Assembly: GCF_014192745.1 (NCBI RefSeq)
Contig: NZ_JACHYJ010000006.1
Location: 186,001-250,000 of the forward strand
Length of the DNA stretch: 64,000 nucleotides
From: Luteimonas sp. RC10
Lineage (GTDB): Bacteria; Pseudomonadota; Gammaproteobacteria; Xanthomonadales; Xanthomonadaceae
Direction: 5' to 3'
The notes beneath the pieces are model-generated. The model was not told the DNA's origin, did no database searches, and saw nothing but the letters and a program-made list of their open reading frames with translations. The position numbers were made by a program, and so were the translations under genes. Every line of letters starts with the position of its first letter. Position 1 is the stretch's first letter. Positions 1 to 8,657 of this stretch are shown one piece after another.

Positions 1-306
1 CGCTGGCTGCAGACGCTCTCGGTGACGATACTGCTCGTCGGCGTGGTGGCCTGGGTGCTGTACGCGCAGGCGCTGGGAGCCCCCGGTGCAATCGCTGACT
101 TCAACAACGCCCCGCTGCTGGCGATGCAGGCGTTGTCCTGGCTGGCCGTGCTCGGCGCGCTGGTTCTGGTCTGGGTGGCAGTCCGCAAGCCGGCGAGCTG
201 GCCGCGCCTGCGGCGCGCCGGGGCCTGGATCGTCGCCGGCGCCGGCCTGGTCGTGGCGTTCGTGGCCTGGACCCACGGGCTGCTGACCACTGGCGTGCAG
301 CTGTAG
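1..306 (+). CDS. Integral membrane protein, C-terminal part only
   Basis: The frame is open from the first base of the window to a TAG at 304-306, so the gene begins upstream and only about 101 residues are visible. They contain roughly three hydrophobic segments (starting LLVGVVAWVL, then LSWLAVLGALVLVWVAV, then IVAGAGLVVAFVAW), and the protein ends in GVQL. No catalytic motif is present in this piece. Some serine hydrolases carry a C-terminal membrane part like this, and several such hydrolases occur in this region, but that identity is a guess. It ends 12 bases before the peptide transporter and may be co-transcribed with it. Confidence 0.55.
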   Translation, partial: RWLQTLSVTILLVGVVAWVLYAQALGAPGAIADFNNAPLLAMQALSWLAVLGALVLVWVAVRKPASWPRLRRAGAWIVAGAGLVVAFVAWTHGLLTTGVQL

Positions 307-318
307 TCGACCGCCGGC

Positions 319-1614
319 ATGAGCGCCAACCGCACGCAGGCCTGGTTCGGGCAACCACCAGGCCTGACCATCCTGTTCCTGACCGAGATGTGGGAGAAGT
401 TCTCCTACTTCGGGATGCGGGCGCTGCTGGTCTACTACATGATCAAGCAGTTGCTGTTCTCCCAGGAGCAGGCCTCGCTGGTCTACGGGCTGTACACCGC
501 GCTGGCGTATCTGACGCCGGTGTTCGGTGGCCTGGTGGCCGACCGCTGGCTGGGCAAGCGCCGCGCGGTGATCGTGGGCGGTGCGGTCATGGCGTTCGGC
601 CACTTCCTGATGGCGTTCGATGCCCTGCTGTATCCGGCGCTGTTGGCGATCGTGCTCGGCAATGGTCTGTTCCTGCCGACCCTGCCCGGCCAGGTCGGCG
701 ACCTGTATCGGCGCGAGGATCCGCGTCGCGGCTCGGCGTTCAATGTCTACTACGTCGGCATCAACCTCGGGGCGTTTCTCGCCCCGCTGGTCTGCGGCAC
801 GCTCGGCGAGCTCTACGGCTGGCACGTGGGCTTCGCCGCTGCCGGCATCGGCATGCTGCTTGGCCTTGCGATCTACATCGGCGGGCGCCGGCACCTGCCG
901 CCCGATCCGCCGCGCACCGTCGGTACGACGCTGCCGCTGTCGGCACTGTGGCAGCCGGCCTATCGCCCGGTGCTGCAGTTGATGGCGATGGTCGCCGGGC
1001 TGGTGGTGGTGTTCCGGCTGGCCTACGAGCAGATCGGCAACACCATCGCGATCTGGCTCGACACCGGCGTCGACCGGGTGGTCACAGCGGACTTCACCAT
1101 TCCGATGACCTGGTTCTTCTCGCTCAACCCATTGCTGGTGTTCCTGATCACGCCATGGCTGGTCCGGGCCTGGACCCGACAGGCGCGGATGGGCCGCGAG
1201 CCGCCGGCGTTGCGCAAGATGGCGATCGGCGCGGCCGTGGTCGGCGGCGCCTTCGCGCTCGTCGCGGTGCTCGGCGGCACACCGGCCGCCCAGGTCGGTT
1301 GGCTGTGGGCCGCGCTGTTCTTCCTGGTGTTCACCTTCGGCGAACTGTTCATCCTGCCGGTCGGGTTGGGGCTGTTCGCGCGCCTGGCCCCTGTCGGCTT
1401 CGGCGCGACCATCATCGCCGCATGGTTCCTGGCCTCGTTCGGCGGCAACCTGCTGGCGGGTGCGGCCGGCACGCTGTGGTCGCGAACATCCGTGCATGGA
1501 TTCTTCGCCGCGATGGCAGGCGTCTGTGTCGTCGTCGCCCTGCTGCTGTGGCGACTGGAGCCGCGCGCACGTCCGCTGCTCGCCAGATCGGCGGTCGATC
1601 CCCAGATGCACTGA
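319..1614 (+). CDS. POT/PTR family proton-coupled oligopeptide transporter
   Basis: A 431-residue, about 12-helix membrane protein. The first helix carries the POT signature ExxER[F/K] as EMWEKFSYFGMRALL (around residue 24), the proton-coupling motif of bacterial di/tripeptide symporters (Dtp proteins), here with Lys in place of the usual Arg. DRWLGKR near residue 75 is the usual cytoplasmic loop between helices 2 and 3. Family members are commonly 450-500 residues, so this is slightly short. It likely imports small peptides across the inner membrane. The dipeptidase and TonB receptor just downstream suggest a shared role in peptide nutrition, although a promoter separates them. Confidence 0.85.
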   Translation: MSANRTQAWFGQPPGLTILFLTEMWEKFSYFGMRALLVYYMIKQLLFSQEQASLVYGLYTALAYLTPVFGGLVADRWLGKRRAVIVGGAVMAFGHFLMAFDALLYPALLAIVLGNGLFLPTLPGQVGDLYRREDPRRGSAFNVYYVGINLGAFLAPLVCGTLGELYGWHVGFAAAGIGMLLGLAIYIGGRRHLPPDPPRTVGTTLPLSALWQPAYRPVLQLMAMVAGLVVVFRLAYEQIGNTIAIWLDTGVDRVVTADFTIPMTWFFSLNPLLVFLITPWLVRAWTRQARMGREPPALRKMAIGAAVVGGAFALVAVLGGTPAAQVGWLWAALFFLVFTFGELFILPVGLGLFARLAPVGFGATIIAAWFLASFGGNLLAGAAGTLWSRTSVHGFFAAMAGVCVVVALLLWRLEPRARPLLARSAVDPQMH

Positions 1615-1767
1615 GTCTGGGCGTCTGCGCGACGTCGATTCCGTCGCGACAATCCCCCAGTGACGGTAGTCGGGGGACTCCGCCTCAAGGCGGCAGCGCG
1701 GATGCCGCTCGCCAGCAGCTTATGCTGCAGTGCAGCGCAAATTCAGGACAATGCGTCCTGATATTCC

Positions 1768-1796
1768 TTGACAATTCTCCGATCAGGATAAATATT
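1768..1796 (+). promoter_or_regulatory. Sigma70-like promoter of the dipeptidase/TonB operon
   Basis: A perfect TTGACA (1768-1773) is followed after 17 bases by AATATT (1791-1796), giving a predicted start site near 1803, just before a GGAAAGG ribosome binding site (1814-1820) and the ATG at 1827. The 14-base sequence ATTCTCCGATCAGG lies between the two hexamers at 1774-1787; it recurs exactly at 16510-16523 and with one change at 26877-26890. Upstream, within the 1615-1826 gene-free stretch, are small inverted repeats at 1680-1693 (CCGCCT/AGGCGG) and 1744-1760 (CAGGAC/GTCCTG). Confidence 0.65.
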
Positions 1797-1808
1797 CCCG
1801 TAACGGGA
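1796..1808. promoter_or_regulatory. Palindrome at predicted transcription start (operator-like)
   Basis: TCCCGT-A-ACGGGA is an inverted repeat with 6-base arms that begins at the last base of the -10 hexamer and covers the predicted start site. A protein bound here would block the promoter. No regulator is assigned; the LysR proteins at 10898 and 16713 are the nearest candidates. Confidence 0.45.
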
Positions 1809-1826
1809 TTATCGGAAAGGAACATC

Positions 1827-3005
1827 ATGTCCACCGCACCGCGGACCCCTGCCCTGACCCGCCGGCGCCTGCTCGGCGGCGTGGCCGCCCTGGCCGCAGG
1901 CGCGATCGCGTTCCCCGCCATCGCGCGCGGCCGCCATGCCGTGGTGCCCGGTGCGACGACCGCCTACTCCACGCGCGCGATCGACTTGGTCCGCGAGTCG
2001 CTGGTCATCGACATGCTCGGCGTGATCAAGCTGGACTTCCGCCCCGAGTACCCGGCCATCCGGATCAGCGAGCAGGATGCGGCCGACATGCGCGCCAGCG
2101 GCATCACCGCACTCCATCACGCGGTCGGTCTCGGCGGGCCCAACGCGTTCCAGGACACGCTCCAGTACATGGCTGCATGGAACGGCTTCGTCGGCCGCAA
2201 CAGCCACGTGTTCACTCTGGTCGGCGAGGCGGACGACCTCGACCGGGCCAAGGCCGACGGCAAGGTCGCGGTGATGATCGGTGTGCAGAACGCCGAACAC
2301 TTCCGCACCCCGGACGATGTCGCCCTGTTCTATCGCCTGGGCATGCGCTGCGCCCAGCTCACCTACAACGCCCAGAACCTGCTCGGCTCGGGCGCGACCG
2401 ACCGGGTCGACGGTGGGGTCAGCGATTTCGGCGTGCAGATCATCGAAGCGATGAACGCGTCGGGCATGCTGATCGACGTCTCCCACTGCGGCGACCGCAC
2501 CACACTCGACACGATCGAGCTGTCGCCGCGCCCGGTCGCGATCACCCATTCCAACTGCCGCGCACTCAACGACCACCCGCGGGTCAAGACCGACGAGGCG
2601 ATCCGCAAGCTGGCCGCCAAGGGAGGGGTCATGGGCATCACCGGCGTGCGCATGTTCGTGCGCGACCGCGAACCCACGACGATCGAACACATGGTCGACC
2701 ACATCGACCATGTCGTGAAGCTGGTGGGCATCGACCATGTCGGTATCGGCTCGGATGCCGACCTGCACGGCTACGACGACATGCCCGGCGACCAGGGCGC
2801 CGCGCTGCGCGCCGGCTACAAGGCCAGCTACGCATTCCGCGAGCGGATCGATACCGACGGGTTCGATCATCCTCGCAAGACCTATGACCTCGTCGAGGTC
2901 CTGATCCGTCGCGGCTACAGCGACGGACACATCCGCCAGATCCTCGGCGGCAATTTCCGGCGTCTGCTCGGCCAGACCTGGAAGCCGATCGTTCTTCCCA
3001 CCTGA
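1827..3005 (+). CDS. M19 membrane-dipeptidase family protein, Tat-exported
   Basis: 392 residues. The N-terminus has a twin-arginine signal (TRRRLLGG near residue 11, then an Ala/Gly-rich stretch), so it should be exported folded to the periplasm. The fold is that of renal dipeptidase, an enzyme that hydrolyses dipeptides and tolerates D-residues. The expected metal ligands H220 (IDVSH), H241 (ITHSN) and D310 (GIGSD) are present. However, the usual N-terminal HxD is replaced by V-I-D62-M-L and the bridging Glu region reads GVQNAEH, with Gln154 where Glu is expected, so one metal site is not canonical. The ATG is chosen because GGAAAGG sits six bases upstream. It is first in an operon with the TonB receptor 23 bases downstream, suggesting periplasmic trimming of imported peptides. 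Confidence 0.85.
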   Translation: MSTAPRTPALTRRRLLGGVAALAAGAIAFPAIARGRHAVVPGATTAYSTRAIDLVRESLVIDMLGVIKLDFRPEYPAIRISEQDAADMRASGITALHHAVGLGGPNAFQDTLQYMAAWNGFVGRNSHVFTLVGEADDLDRAKADGKVAVMIGVQNAEHFRTPDDVALFYRLGMRCAQLTYNAQNLLGSGATDRVDGGVSDFGVQIIEAMNASGMLIDVSHCGDRTTLDTIELSPRPVAITHSNCRALNDHPRVKTDEAIRKLAAKGGVMGITGVRMFVRDREPTTIEHMVDHIDHVVKLVGIDHVGIGSDADLHGYDDMPGDQGAALRAGYKASYAFRERIDTDGFDHPRKTYDLVEVLIRRGYSDGHIRQILGGNFRRLLGQTWKPIVLPT

Positions 3006-3028
3006 TCACGCCCATTGCGGAGCCCGGC

Positions 3029-5239
3029 ATGCGCACGATGAAACGTTCGATTCTCGCCTCCACGCTGGCCATGTGTTGTGCCGGCCAGGTCCCCCAGGTG
3101 TTCGCGCAGGCCGCGGAGAACGACGCCGTCCGCCAGGCACCCGACGCGGTGGAGCTCGATCGCGTGGTCGCCACCGCACAGAAGCGTAGCGAGAACGTCA
3201 TGGAGGTGGCCTCGGGCGTCAGCGTGATCAGCGAGGAGCGCCTCGAGGCCTTCGGTGCGACCCGGCTCACCGACTTCGCGGCTTATGTGCCCGGCTTCCA
3301 GGTCGACAGCGGCGGCGCTCCGGGGCAGACCACGATGGCCCTGCGTGGCGTGGCCCCGCTCGGCGGCGGCTCGATCATCGGCACCTACATCGACGACACG
3401 CCGATCGGCCCCAGCACCAACAAGCAGCGGGCGACGACCTATGCGCTGGACCTGCTGCCCTACGACATCCAGAGCGTGGAAGTGCTGCGCGGCCCGCAGG
3501 GCACGCTGTACGGCGCCGGCGCGATGGGCGGGCTGTTCAAGTACATCACCAAGGCGGCCGACCCGGATGTGATCGAGTTCCGCGCCGGCATGGACGTCAA
3601 CAGCACCCACGAGGCGGGCGACCTGGGCATCGGCCTGCGCGCGGCGATGAACGCGCCGATCGTCGAAGGGCGCGTCGGCCTGCGTGCGAGCTTCTCGCGA
3701 CAGGTGACGCCCGGCTACGTCGACCAGCCCGACCTCAGCGGCGACGACGCCGAGGACAGCAATGGCTACACCCAGCTCGCCTCGCGCGTGGCGCTGACCT
3801 GGCGTCTCACCGACAACGTGAATCTGCGCCTGCAGACGCTGCATCAGTTGGTCGACGCGGACAACACCGGCCAGGTTGGCCTGAGCCCGACGACGCTCGA
3901 GCCGTTGCGCGGCGAGCTCGACGGCATCCTGTTCCGGCCCACGCCCTACCGCATGGAGACCAATTACCACTCGGCGATTCTCGACTGGGACCTGGGCAGC
4001 ATGGACTTCGTGTCGGCGACCAGCTTCTCCGAGACGCACATGGACGAGACCCAGGATTCCACACTGGTCTATGGCGTCGCCTGGCCGCTGCTGACCGGCG
4101 GCGCCATTCCGGCCGGCCAGGCGCAGTTCGACATCTACCTGGGCAACCGCAAGTGGACGCAGGAGTTCCGGCTCAGCTCCAAGGCGGACGATCGCTTCGA
4201 ATGGTTGGTGGGCACCTTCTTCACCGGCGAGAAGCACGGCAACAGCCAGACAGTCCTCCCCTACGACAGCAGCGGCAATCCGCTGCCGTTCAATGCCGCG
4301 TCCGGCACCCTGCCCGGTCGCTACGACGAGCAGGCGCTGTTCGCCGATGCGACCTACAAGTTCAGCCCGCGCTTCGACGTGTCGGCCGGCCTGCGCTATG
4401 CGCGCAACGAACAGGATTTCGAGCAGCACACCACCGGCGCGCTGTATGGCGGCACCCTCGACCTGGTCGATTCCATCGACGAGAACGTGTTCACCTGGAA
4501 GCTCGCCACGCGCTGGCATCTCGACGACCGCTCGATGCTCTATGCGCGCTACGCCACCGGCTATCGGCCCGGCGGCCCGAACGTCTCGGTGACCGGTTCG
4601 GTGCCGATGACACGCTCCGACACGCTGGGCAACTTCGAGCTGGGCTACAAGTCGCACTTCTGGGACCGGCGCGCGATGATCGACGTCGCCGCGTTCCGGA
4701 TCGACTGGGACGACATCCAACTGCGCGAGACCGTCAACGGCATCTCGCGGCTGGGCAACGCCGGCAGCGCGAAGAGCCAGGGCCTGGAACTGGCGACGAT
4801 GGTCCGCGCGACCGATCGGCTGACCGTCGGGTTCAATGCCGCCTACACCGATTCCGAAGTGGGCGAGGTGCCGCCGGAGAGCGGCCTGGAGTCGGGCAGC
4901 CGCATGCCGCTGACGCCGCGCCTGAGCTGGTCGAGCACCGTGGACTACGACTTCGAGGTCGGCCCGCAATGGCACGGGCGCGTCGGCGGCGGCTTCCGCT
5001 TCACCGGCAGCCGCGTCGGCGACGGCGGCTACGAGATCGAGCGCTATCGGGCGATCGACCTGCATGCCGAGCTGACCAACCTGCGCTGGACCGCGCGGCT
5101 GTACGCCCGCAACCTGACCGACGAGCGCGCCTACGTGTCGACCGGGCTCGTGCGCGACGTGTTCAACCAGGACGTCGCGGTGGTCGGCGTGCCGCTGCAG
5201 CCGCGCACGATCGGCGTGTCGATCGACTACCGCTTCTGA
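3029..5239 (+). CDS. TonB-dependent outer-membrane receptor
   Basis: 736 residues with a signal peptide (MKRS...QVFAQA), a plug domain (about residues 45-165, with LRGPQGTLYGAGAMGG typical of plugs) and a 22-strand barrel ending in an aromatic C-terminus (SIDYRF). There is no extra N-terminal signalling domain, so it is a transporter rather than a sigma-factor transducer. GGAG lies six bases before the ATG. It follows the dipeptidase directly and precedes the DUF1611 and hydrolase genes, which argues for uptake of a peptide, possibly a peptidoglycan fragment, rather than a siderophore; the substrate is inferred from context only. Confidence 0.88.
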   Translation: MRTMKRSILASTLAMCCAGQVPQVFAQAAENDAVRQAPDAVELDRVVATAQKRSENVMEVASGVSVISEERLEAFGATRLTDFAAYVPGFQVDSGGAPGQTTMALRGVAPLGGGSIIGTYIDDTPIGPSTNKQRATTYALDLLPYDIQSVEVLRGPQGTLYGAGAMGGLFKYITKAADPDVIEFRAGMDVNSTHEAGDLGIGLRAAMNAPIVEGRVGLRASFSRQVTPGYVDQPDLSGDDAEDSNGYTQLASRVALTWRLTDNVNLRLQTLHQLVDADNTGQVGLSPTTLEPLRGELDGILFRPTPYRMETNYHSAILDWDLGSMDFVSATSFSETHMDETQDSTLVYGVAWPLLTGGAIPAGQAQFDIYLGNRKWTQEFRLSSKADDRFEWLVGTFFTGEKHGNSQTVLPYDSSGNPLPFNAASGTLPGRYDEQALFADATYKFSPRFDVSAGLRYARNEQDFEQHTTGALYGGTLDLVDSIDENVFTWKLATRWHLDDRSMLYARYATGYRPGGPNVSVTGSVPMTRSDTLGNFELGYKSHFWDRRAMIDVAAFRIDWDDIQLRETVNGISRLGNAGSAKSQGLELATMVRATDRLTVGFNAAYTDSEVGEVPPESGLESGSRMPLTPRLSWSSTVDYDFEVGPQWHGRVGGGFRFTGSRVGDGGYEIERYRAIDLHAELTNLRWTARLYARNLTDERAYVSTGLVRDVFNQDVAVVGVPLQPRTIGVSIDYRF

Positions 5240-5430
5240 TCCCCTGCGCCCGCGCCGCCTGACCGGGCGGACGCACGCGCGCCCCGCAAGACCTTGCCCG
5301 ACCGGCGAGGCAGGACGCCGCTGCGTGATCGCAACGGCGGCCTTTGCCGCGTCGCCCCTCTGCCTGCAGCACACCGGTCAGCGCCGGCGTGCCGCCTTCC
5401 CCACCTGCCTGCTTCATCGATGGAGTCTCC

Positions 5431-6474
5431 ATGACGTCTTCTTCCCCCGGCGCGGCCCACGCCCTCGCCGCGCTGCCCCAGCCCTACCTGCTGTTTCTCG
5501 GCGACACCACCGAGGTCGGCTTCGCCAAGACCGCGATCGGCTTGCGCGACTGGGCGCCCGAGTTGTGCGTTGCCGAGTGGCGCCTGCCCGGAGGCACGGT
5601 CAGTACCGGCCTGCCCGCCATGACCCCGGCGCAGGCATATGCCGCCGGCGCCCGGGCGGTGGTGATCGGCGTGGCCAACCGCGGCGGCGTGCTCGTCGCC
5701 GACTGGGTGCCGGCCCTGGTCGACGCGCTCGAACAAGGGCTGGATCTGATCAGCGGGCTTCATCAGCGCCTCGGGGATATCCCGGAACTGGCCGAGACCG
5801 CGTCGCGACTGGGACGCCAGTTGATCGATGTGCGGGTGCCGCCCCGCGGCCTGCCGGTGGGCACCGGCCGCAAGCGCAGCGGCAAGCGCGTCCTGACGGT
5901 CGGCACCGACTGCGCACTCGGAAAGAAGTACACCGCGCTCGCATTGGCGCGCGGCCTGCGCGAGCGCGGCGTCGACGCCACGTTCCGGGCCAGTGGCCAG
6001 ACCGGGATCCTGATTGCCGGCCAGGGGATTGCGATGGACGCGGTGGTCGCGGACTTCTCCGCAGGCGCCGCCGAGCTCCTGAGCCCCGATGCCGCCGACG
6101 GGCACTGGGACGTCATCGAGGGTCAGGGGTCGCTGTTCCATCCCGCCTATGCTGGCGTCAGCCTGGGCCTGCTGCACGGAAGCCAGCCGGACGTCTTCGT
6201 GGTCTGCCACCAGCCCGACCGCGCGCATACGCTCGGATATCCCGACTATCCGCTGCCGTCGATCGAAGAGGTCATCGATCTGACCGTGCGCCTGGGGCGC
6301 CGCACCAACCCGGCGATCCGCTGCATCGGCGTCAGTCTCAACACGCAGGGCATGGACGCTGCGGACGTCGACGCGCTCTGCGCAGATATCACCGCGCGTC
6401 TCGGACTGCCGGCCGGCGATCCGATGCGCAACGATGGCAAATTCAATCACCTTGTGGAGGCCTGCCTGTCATGA
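5431..6474 (+). CDS. DUF1611 family protein (DgcN-like), first copy
   Basis: 347 residues. The N-terminal part (about 1-140) is a Rossmann-like domain; the C-terminal part carries a P-loop-like motif VGTDCALGKKYTA at 157-169, the DUF1611 hallmark. A family member, DgcN, has been described as an N-acetyltransferase acting on D-glutamate together with an epimerase-type partner. Here the partner gene lies beside the second copy at 8752 rather than this one. GGAG five bases upstream supports this ATG. The stop overlaps the next gene by ATGA, so it is translationally coupled to the beta-lactamase-like gene. The 190-base gap after the TonB receptor shows no clear structure. Confidence 0.75.
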   Translation: MTSSSPGAAHALAALPQPYLLFLGDTTEVGFAKTAIGLRDWAPELCVAEWRLPGGTVSTGLPAMTPAQAYAAGARAVVIGVANRGGVLVADWVPALVDALEQGLDLISGLHQRLGDIPELAETASRLGRQLIDVRVPPRGLPVGTGRKRSGKRVLTVGTDCALGKKYTALALARGLRERGVDATFRASGQTGILIAGQGIAMDAVVADFSAGAAELLSPDAADGHWDVIEGQGSLFHPAYAGVSLGLLHGSQPDVFVVCHQPDRAHTLGYPDYPLPSIEEVIDLTVRLGRRTNPAIRCIGVSLNTQGMDAADVDALCADITARLGLPAGDPMRNDGKFNHLVEACLS

Positions 6475-7481
6475 AGAACCGATCCCTGACTCTGAGCCTG
6501 ACCGCATGTCTGGTCGGCGTCTTCGGCCTGGGCGCGGTGTCGGCCGAGGCCGCAACGGCCACCCCGGTCGAAACCGAAGTCGCCCGCCTGGCCACACAGG
6601 TCGACGGCACCGTCGGTGTCTCGGCCTGGCGCCTGGACGGCGATGGCCCACAAGTGCACCTCAACCCCGACGACGCGTTCCCGATGGCCAGTACGTTCAA
6701 GGTCGCGGTCGCCGCAGCCGTGCTGGCGAAGGTGGATGCCGGCGAGTTGGCGCTGACGACGATGGTGCCGGTGCCGATGGCGATGCACGTGGACTCGGAG
6801 GTGATTGCCGACCGCTTCATCCACGAAGGGCTGAGCCTGTCGATCCACAACCTGCTCGAGGTGATGCTGACCCAGAGCGACAACACCGCCACCGATGTGC
6901 TGGTCGCGCAGGCGGGTGGTCCCGCTGCGGTGACCGCGTGGCTACGCGCGCAAGGGGTCGAAGGCCAGCGTGTGGACCGCAACACGCGTGATCTGCTGCT
7001 CGGCTTCTACGGCATCCGCGAGGCCGGACCGCTGACCAAGGCCGGCGTGGCCGAACTGGCGAAGGATCCGGCGCTGCTGGCGCGCAGCCAGCAAGCCAAT
7101 CGCGCCTTCGATGCCGATCCTCGCGATACCTCGACCCCGCGCGCCATGTCGACGCTGTTGACGCGCCTGTTCAAGGGGGAGGCGCTGAGTGCCGACAGCA
7201 CGCAGACGCTGATCCAGGTGATGCAACGCTGCCGCACCTGCAGTGATCGTCTGCGTGGCCGCATGCCGGCCGGCACGGTGGTTGCCGACAAGAGCGGCAC
7301 GCTGGGCGGCACGGTCAACGACGTGGGCGTGGTCACGCTGCCTGACGGCAGCCAGGTGGTGATCTCGGCGTTCGTCAAGGGAAGCTCGGCGCCGCGGAGC
7401 GATCGTGAGCGCGTCATCGCCGAGATTGCCCGGACCGTGCGCGATTACTACCTGTTCCTGCCCAAGGCCGCGACGCCATGA
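6471..7481 (+). CDS. Class A beta-lactamase-like serine hydrolase, exported
   Basis: 336 residues with a Sec signal peptide (through VSAEA, about residue 27). Class A motifs are clear: S74-T-F-K77 nucleophile box, S136-D-N138, DPRDTSTPRAM near 216 and K274-S-G-T. The omega-loop Glu needed for beta-lactam deacylation is not evident: the segment reads DRNTRDLLL where ExxLN is expected, and about 30 extra residues follow before the RDT box. This suggests a peptide or amide hydrolase, perhaps on D-amino-acid substrates, rather than a resistance enzyme. It overlaps DUF1611 upstream and the permease downstream by four bases each, so it works in the same pathway. Confidence 0.8.
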   Translation: MKNRSLTLSLTACLVGVFGLGAVSAEAATATPVETEVARLATQVDGTVGVSAWRLDGDGPQVHLNPDDAFPMASTFKVAVAAAVLAKVDAGELALTTMVPVPMAMHVDSEVIADRFIHEGLSLSIHNLLEVMLTQSDNTATDVLVAQAGGPAAVTAWLRAQGVEGQRVDRNTRDLLLGFYGIREAGPLTKAGVAELAKDPALLARSQQANRAFDADPRDTSTPRAMSTLLTRLFKGEALSADSTQTLIQVMQRCRTCSDRLRGRMPAGTVVADKSGTLGGTVNDVGVVTLPDGSQVVISAFVKGSSAPRSDRERVIAEIARTVRDYYLFLPKAATP

Positions 7482-8629
7482 CGCCCCAGGCCAGCCGGTT
7501 CCAGCGGTTTCTGCTGCCGGGCCTGGCCTTCAAGTCCGCAGTGATCGGTGGCGGCTACGCCACCGGTCGCGAGCTGGCCGAGTTCTTCCTGCCGTCGGGG
7601 CCTTGGGGCGGCCTGGCGGCGATCACGCTGTCGATGGTGGTGTGGAGCGTCGTATGCGCGCTGACGTTCCTGCTTGCCCAGCAGATCCGCGCTTACGACT
7701 ACCGCAGCTTCTTCCGGCATCTGCTCGGTCGCGGCTGGTGGACGTTCGAGATCGCCTATCTGGCCCTGATCATCGTGGTGCTGGCGGTGTTCGGTGCGGC
7801 CGCCGGCGAACTGGCGTCGAGCATGTTCGCCTGGCCGCGCATCGTCGGCACACTGCTGCTGGTGGTCGTGATCACGCTGGTGGTGCAGGCCGGCGCGAAC
7901 GCCGTCGAGCGCCTGTTCAAGCTGATGTCGATCTTCATGTACCTGGTCTACGCGCTGGCGGCATGCCTGATTCTGATGCGCTTCGGTGGTGCATCGATGT
8001 CGGCGCTGTCGAGCGCCGGCCCGCCCGAGGCGCGCTGGGCGCTCGACGGGCTGACCTACGCCGGCTACAACGTCTTCGCAGCGGTGTCGGCATTGCTGGT
8101 CGTGCGCCACATGCTGGGGCGCCGCGATGCCGTGGTCGCCGGCGCGCTCGCCGGCCCGCTGGCGATCCTGCCGGCGATGATCTTCTACCTGTGCATGCTG
8201 GCCTTCCTGCCCGGCGTCGCCGACGCGCCGCTGCCCTCGGATCTGATGCTGGGCCAACTGGGCATTCCCTGGTTCCACTGGCTGTTCCGGCTGATGATCC
8301 TGGTGGCCCTGGTCGAGACCGGCGTGGCGCTGATGGCATCGGTCGACCGACGCATCCTGATCCACTGGCAGGAGCGGAGCGGCCGCGAGCCGGGCCCGCT
8401 GCTGCGCGCCGGGATCATCGCCGCGCTCCTGCTCGGCGCGGTGGTCATGGCCGACGCGATTGGGCTGGTGTCGCTGATCGCGCAGGGCTATCGCCTCTTG
8501 GCGTACGCGATTCTGTCCACCTATGTCGTGCCACTGCTGCTCTACGCGAGTCGCGAGCTGTGGACCCGACGCGGCCTGGCGTTCGATGGCAGTGTGCCGC
8601 CGCCGCCCTCACCGACTGGAGCCCGCTGA
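7478..8629 (+). CDS. YkvI-type membrane permease (amino-acid transporter superfamily)
   Basis: 383 residues with about ten transmembrane helices. The N-terminus FKSAVIGGGYATGRELAEFF matches the YkvI family, distant relatives of the sodium-coupled amino acid transporters with the LeuT fold. The start overlaps the hydrolase stop (ATGA). The C-terminus is a short Pro-rich tail (VPPPPSPTGAR). Given the operon, the likely cargo is an amino acid or dipeptide released by the periplasmic hydrolases, for example a D-amino acid; nothing in the sequence fixes the substrate. Confidence 0.7.
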   Translation: MTPQASRFQRFLLPGLAFKSAVIGGGYATGRELAEFFLPSGPWGGLAAITLSMVVWSVVCALTFLLAQQIRAYDYRSFFRHLLGRGWWTFEIAYLALIIVVLAVFGAAAGELASSMFAWPRIVGTLLLVVVITLVVQAGANAVERLFKLMSIFMYLVYALAACLILMRFGGASMSALSSAGPPEARWALDGLTYAGYNVFAAVSALLVVRHMLGRRDAVVAGALAGPLAILPAMIFYLCMLAFLPGVADAPLPSDLMLGQLGIPWFHWLFRLMILVALVETGVALMASVDRRILIHWQERSGREPGPLLRAGIIAALLLGAVVMADAIGLVSLIAQGYRLLAYAILSTYVVPLLLYASRELWTRRGLAFDGSVPPPPSPTGAR

Positions 8630-8657
8630 ACGCGCGCCGCGCCTGCCCATAAGCTGT

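Noticed and set aside
2915-5374. Very long open frame on the minus strand opposite the first TonB receptor (also 13971-16388 plus, 41973-43982 plus)
   Set aside because: These are antisense shadows created by high GC content. Their translations are low-complexity, rich in Arg/Ala/Gly/His, and match no family, while the opposite strand has complete receptors or glyA.
6471-7481. Antibiotic-resistance beta-lactamase
   Set aside because: The deacylating Glu is not visible and the gene is translationally coupled to DUF1611 and a permease, so a metabolic role is preferred.
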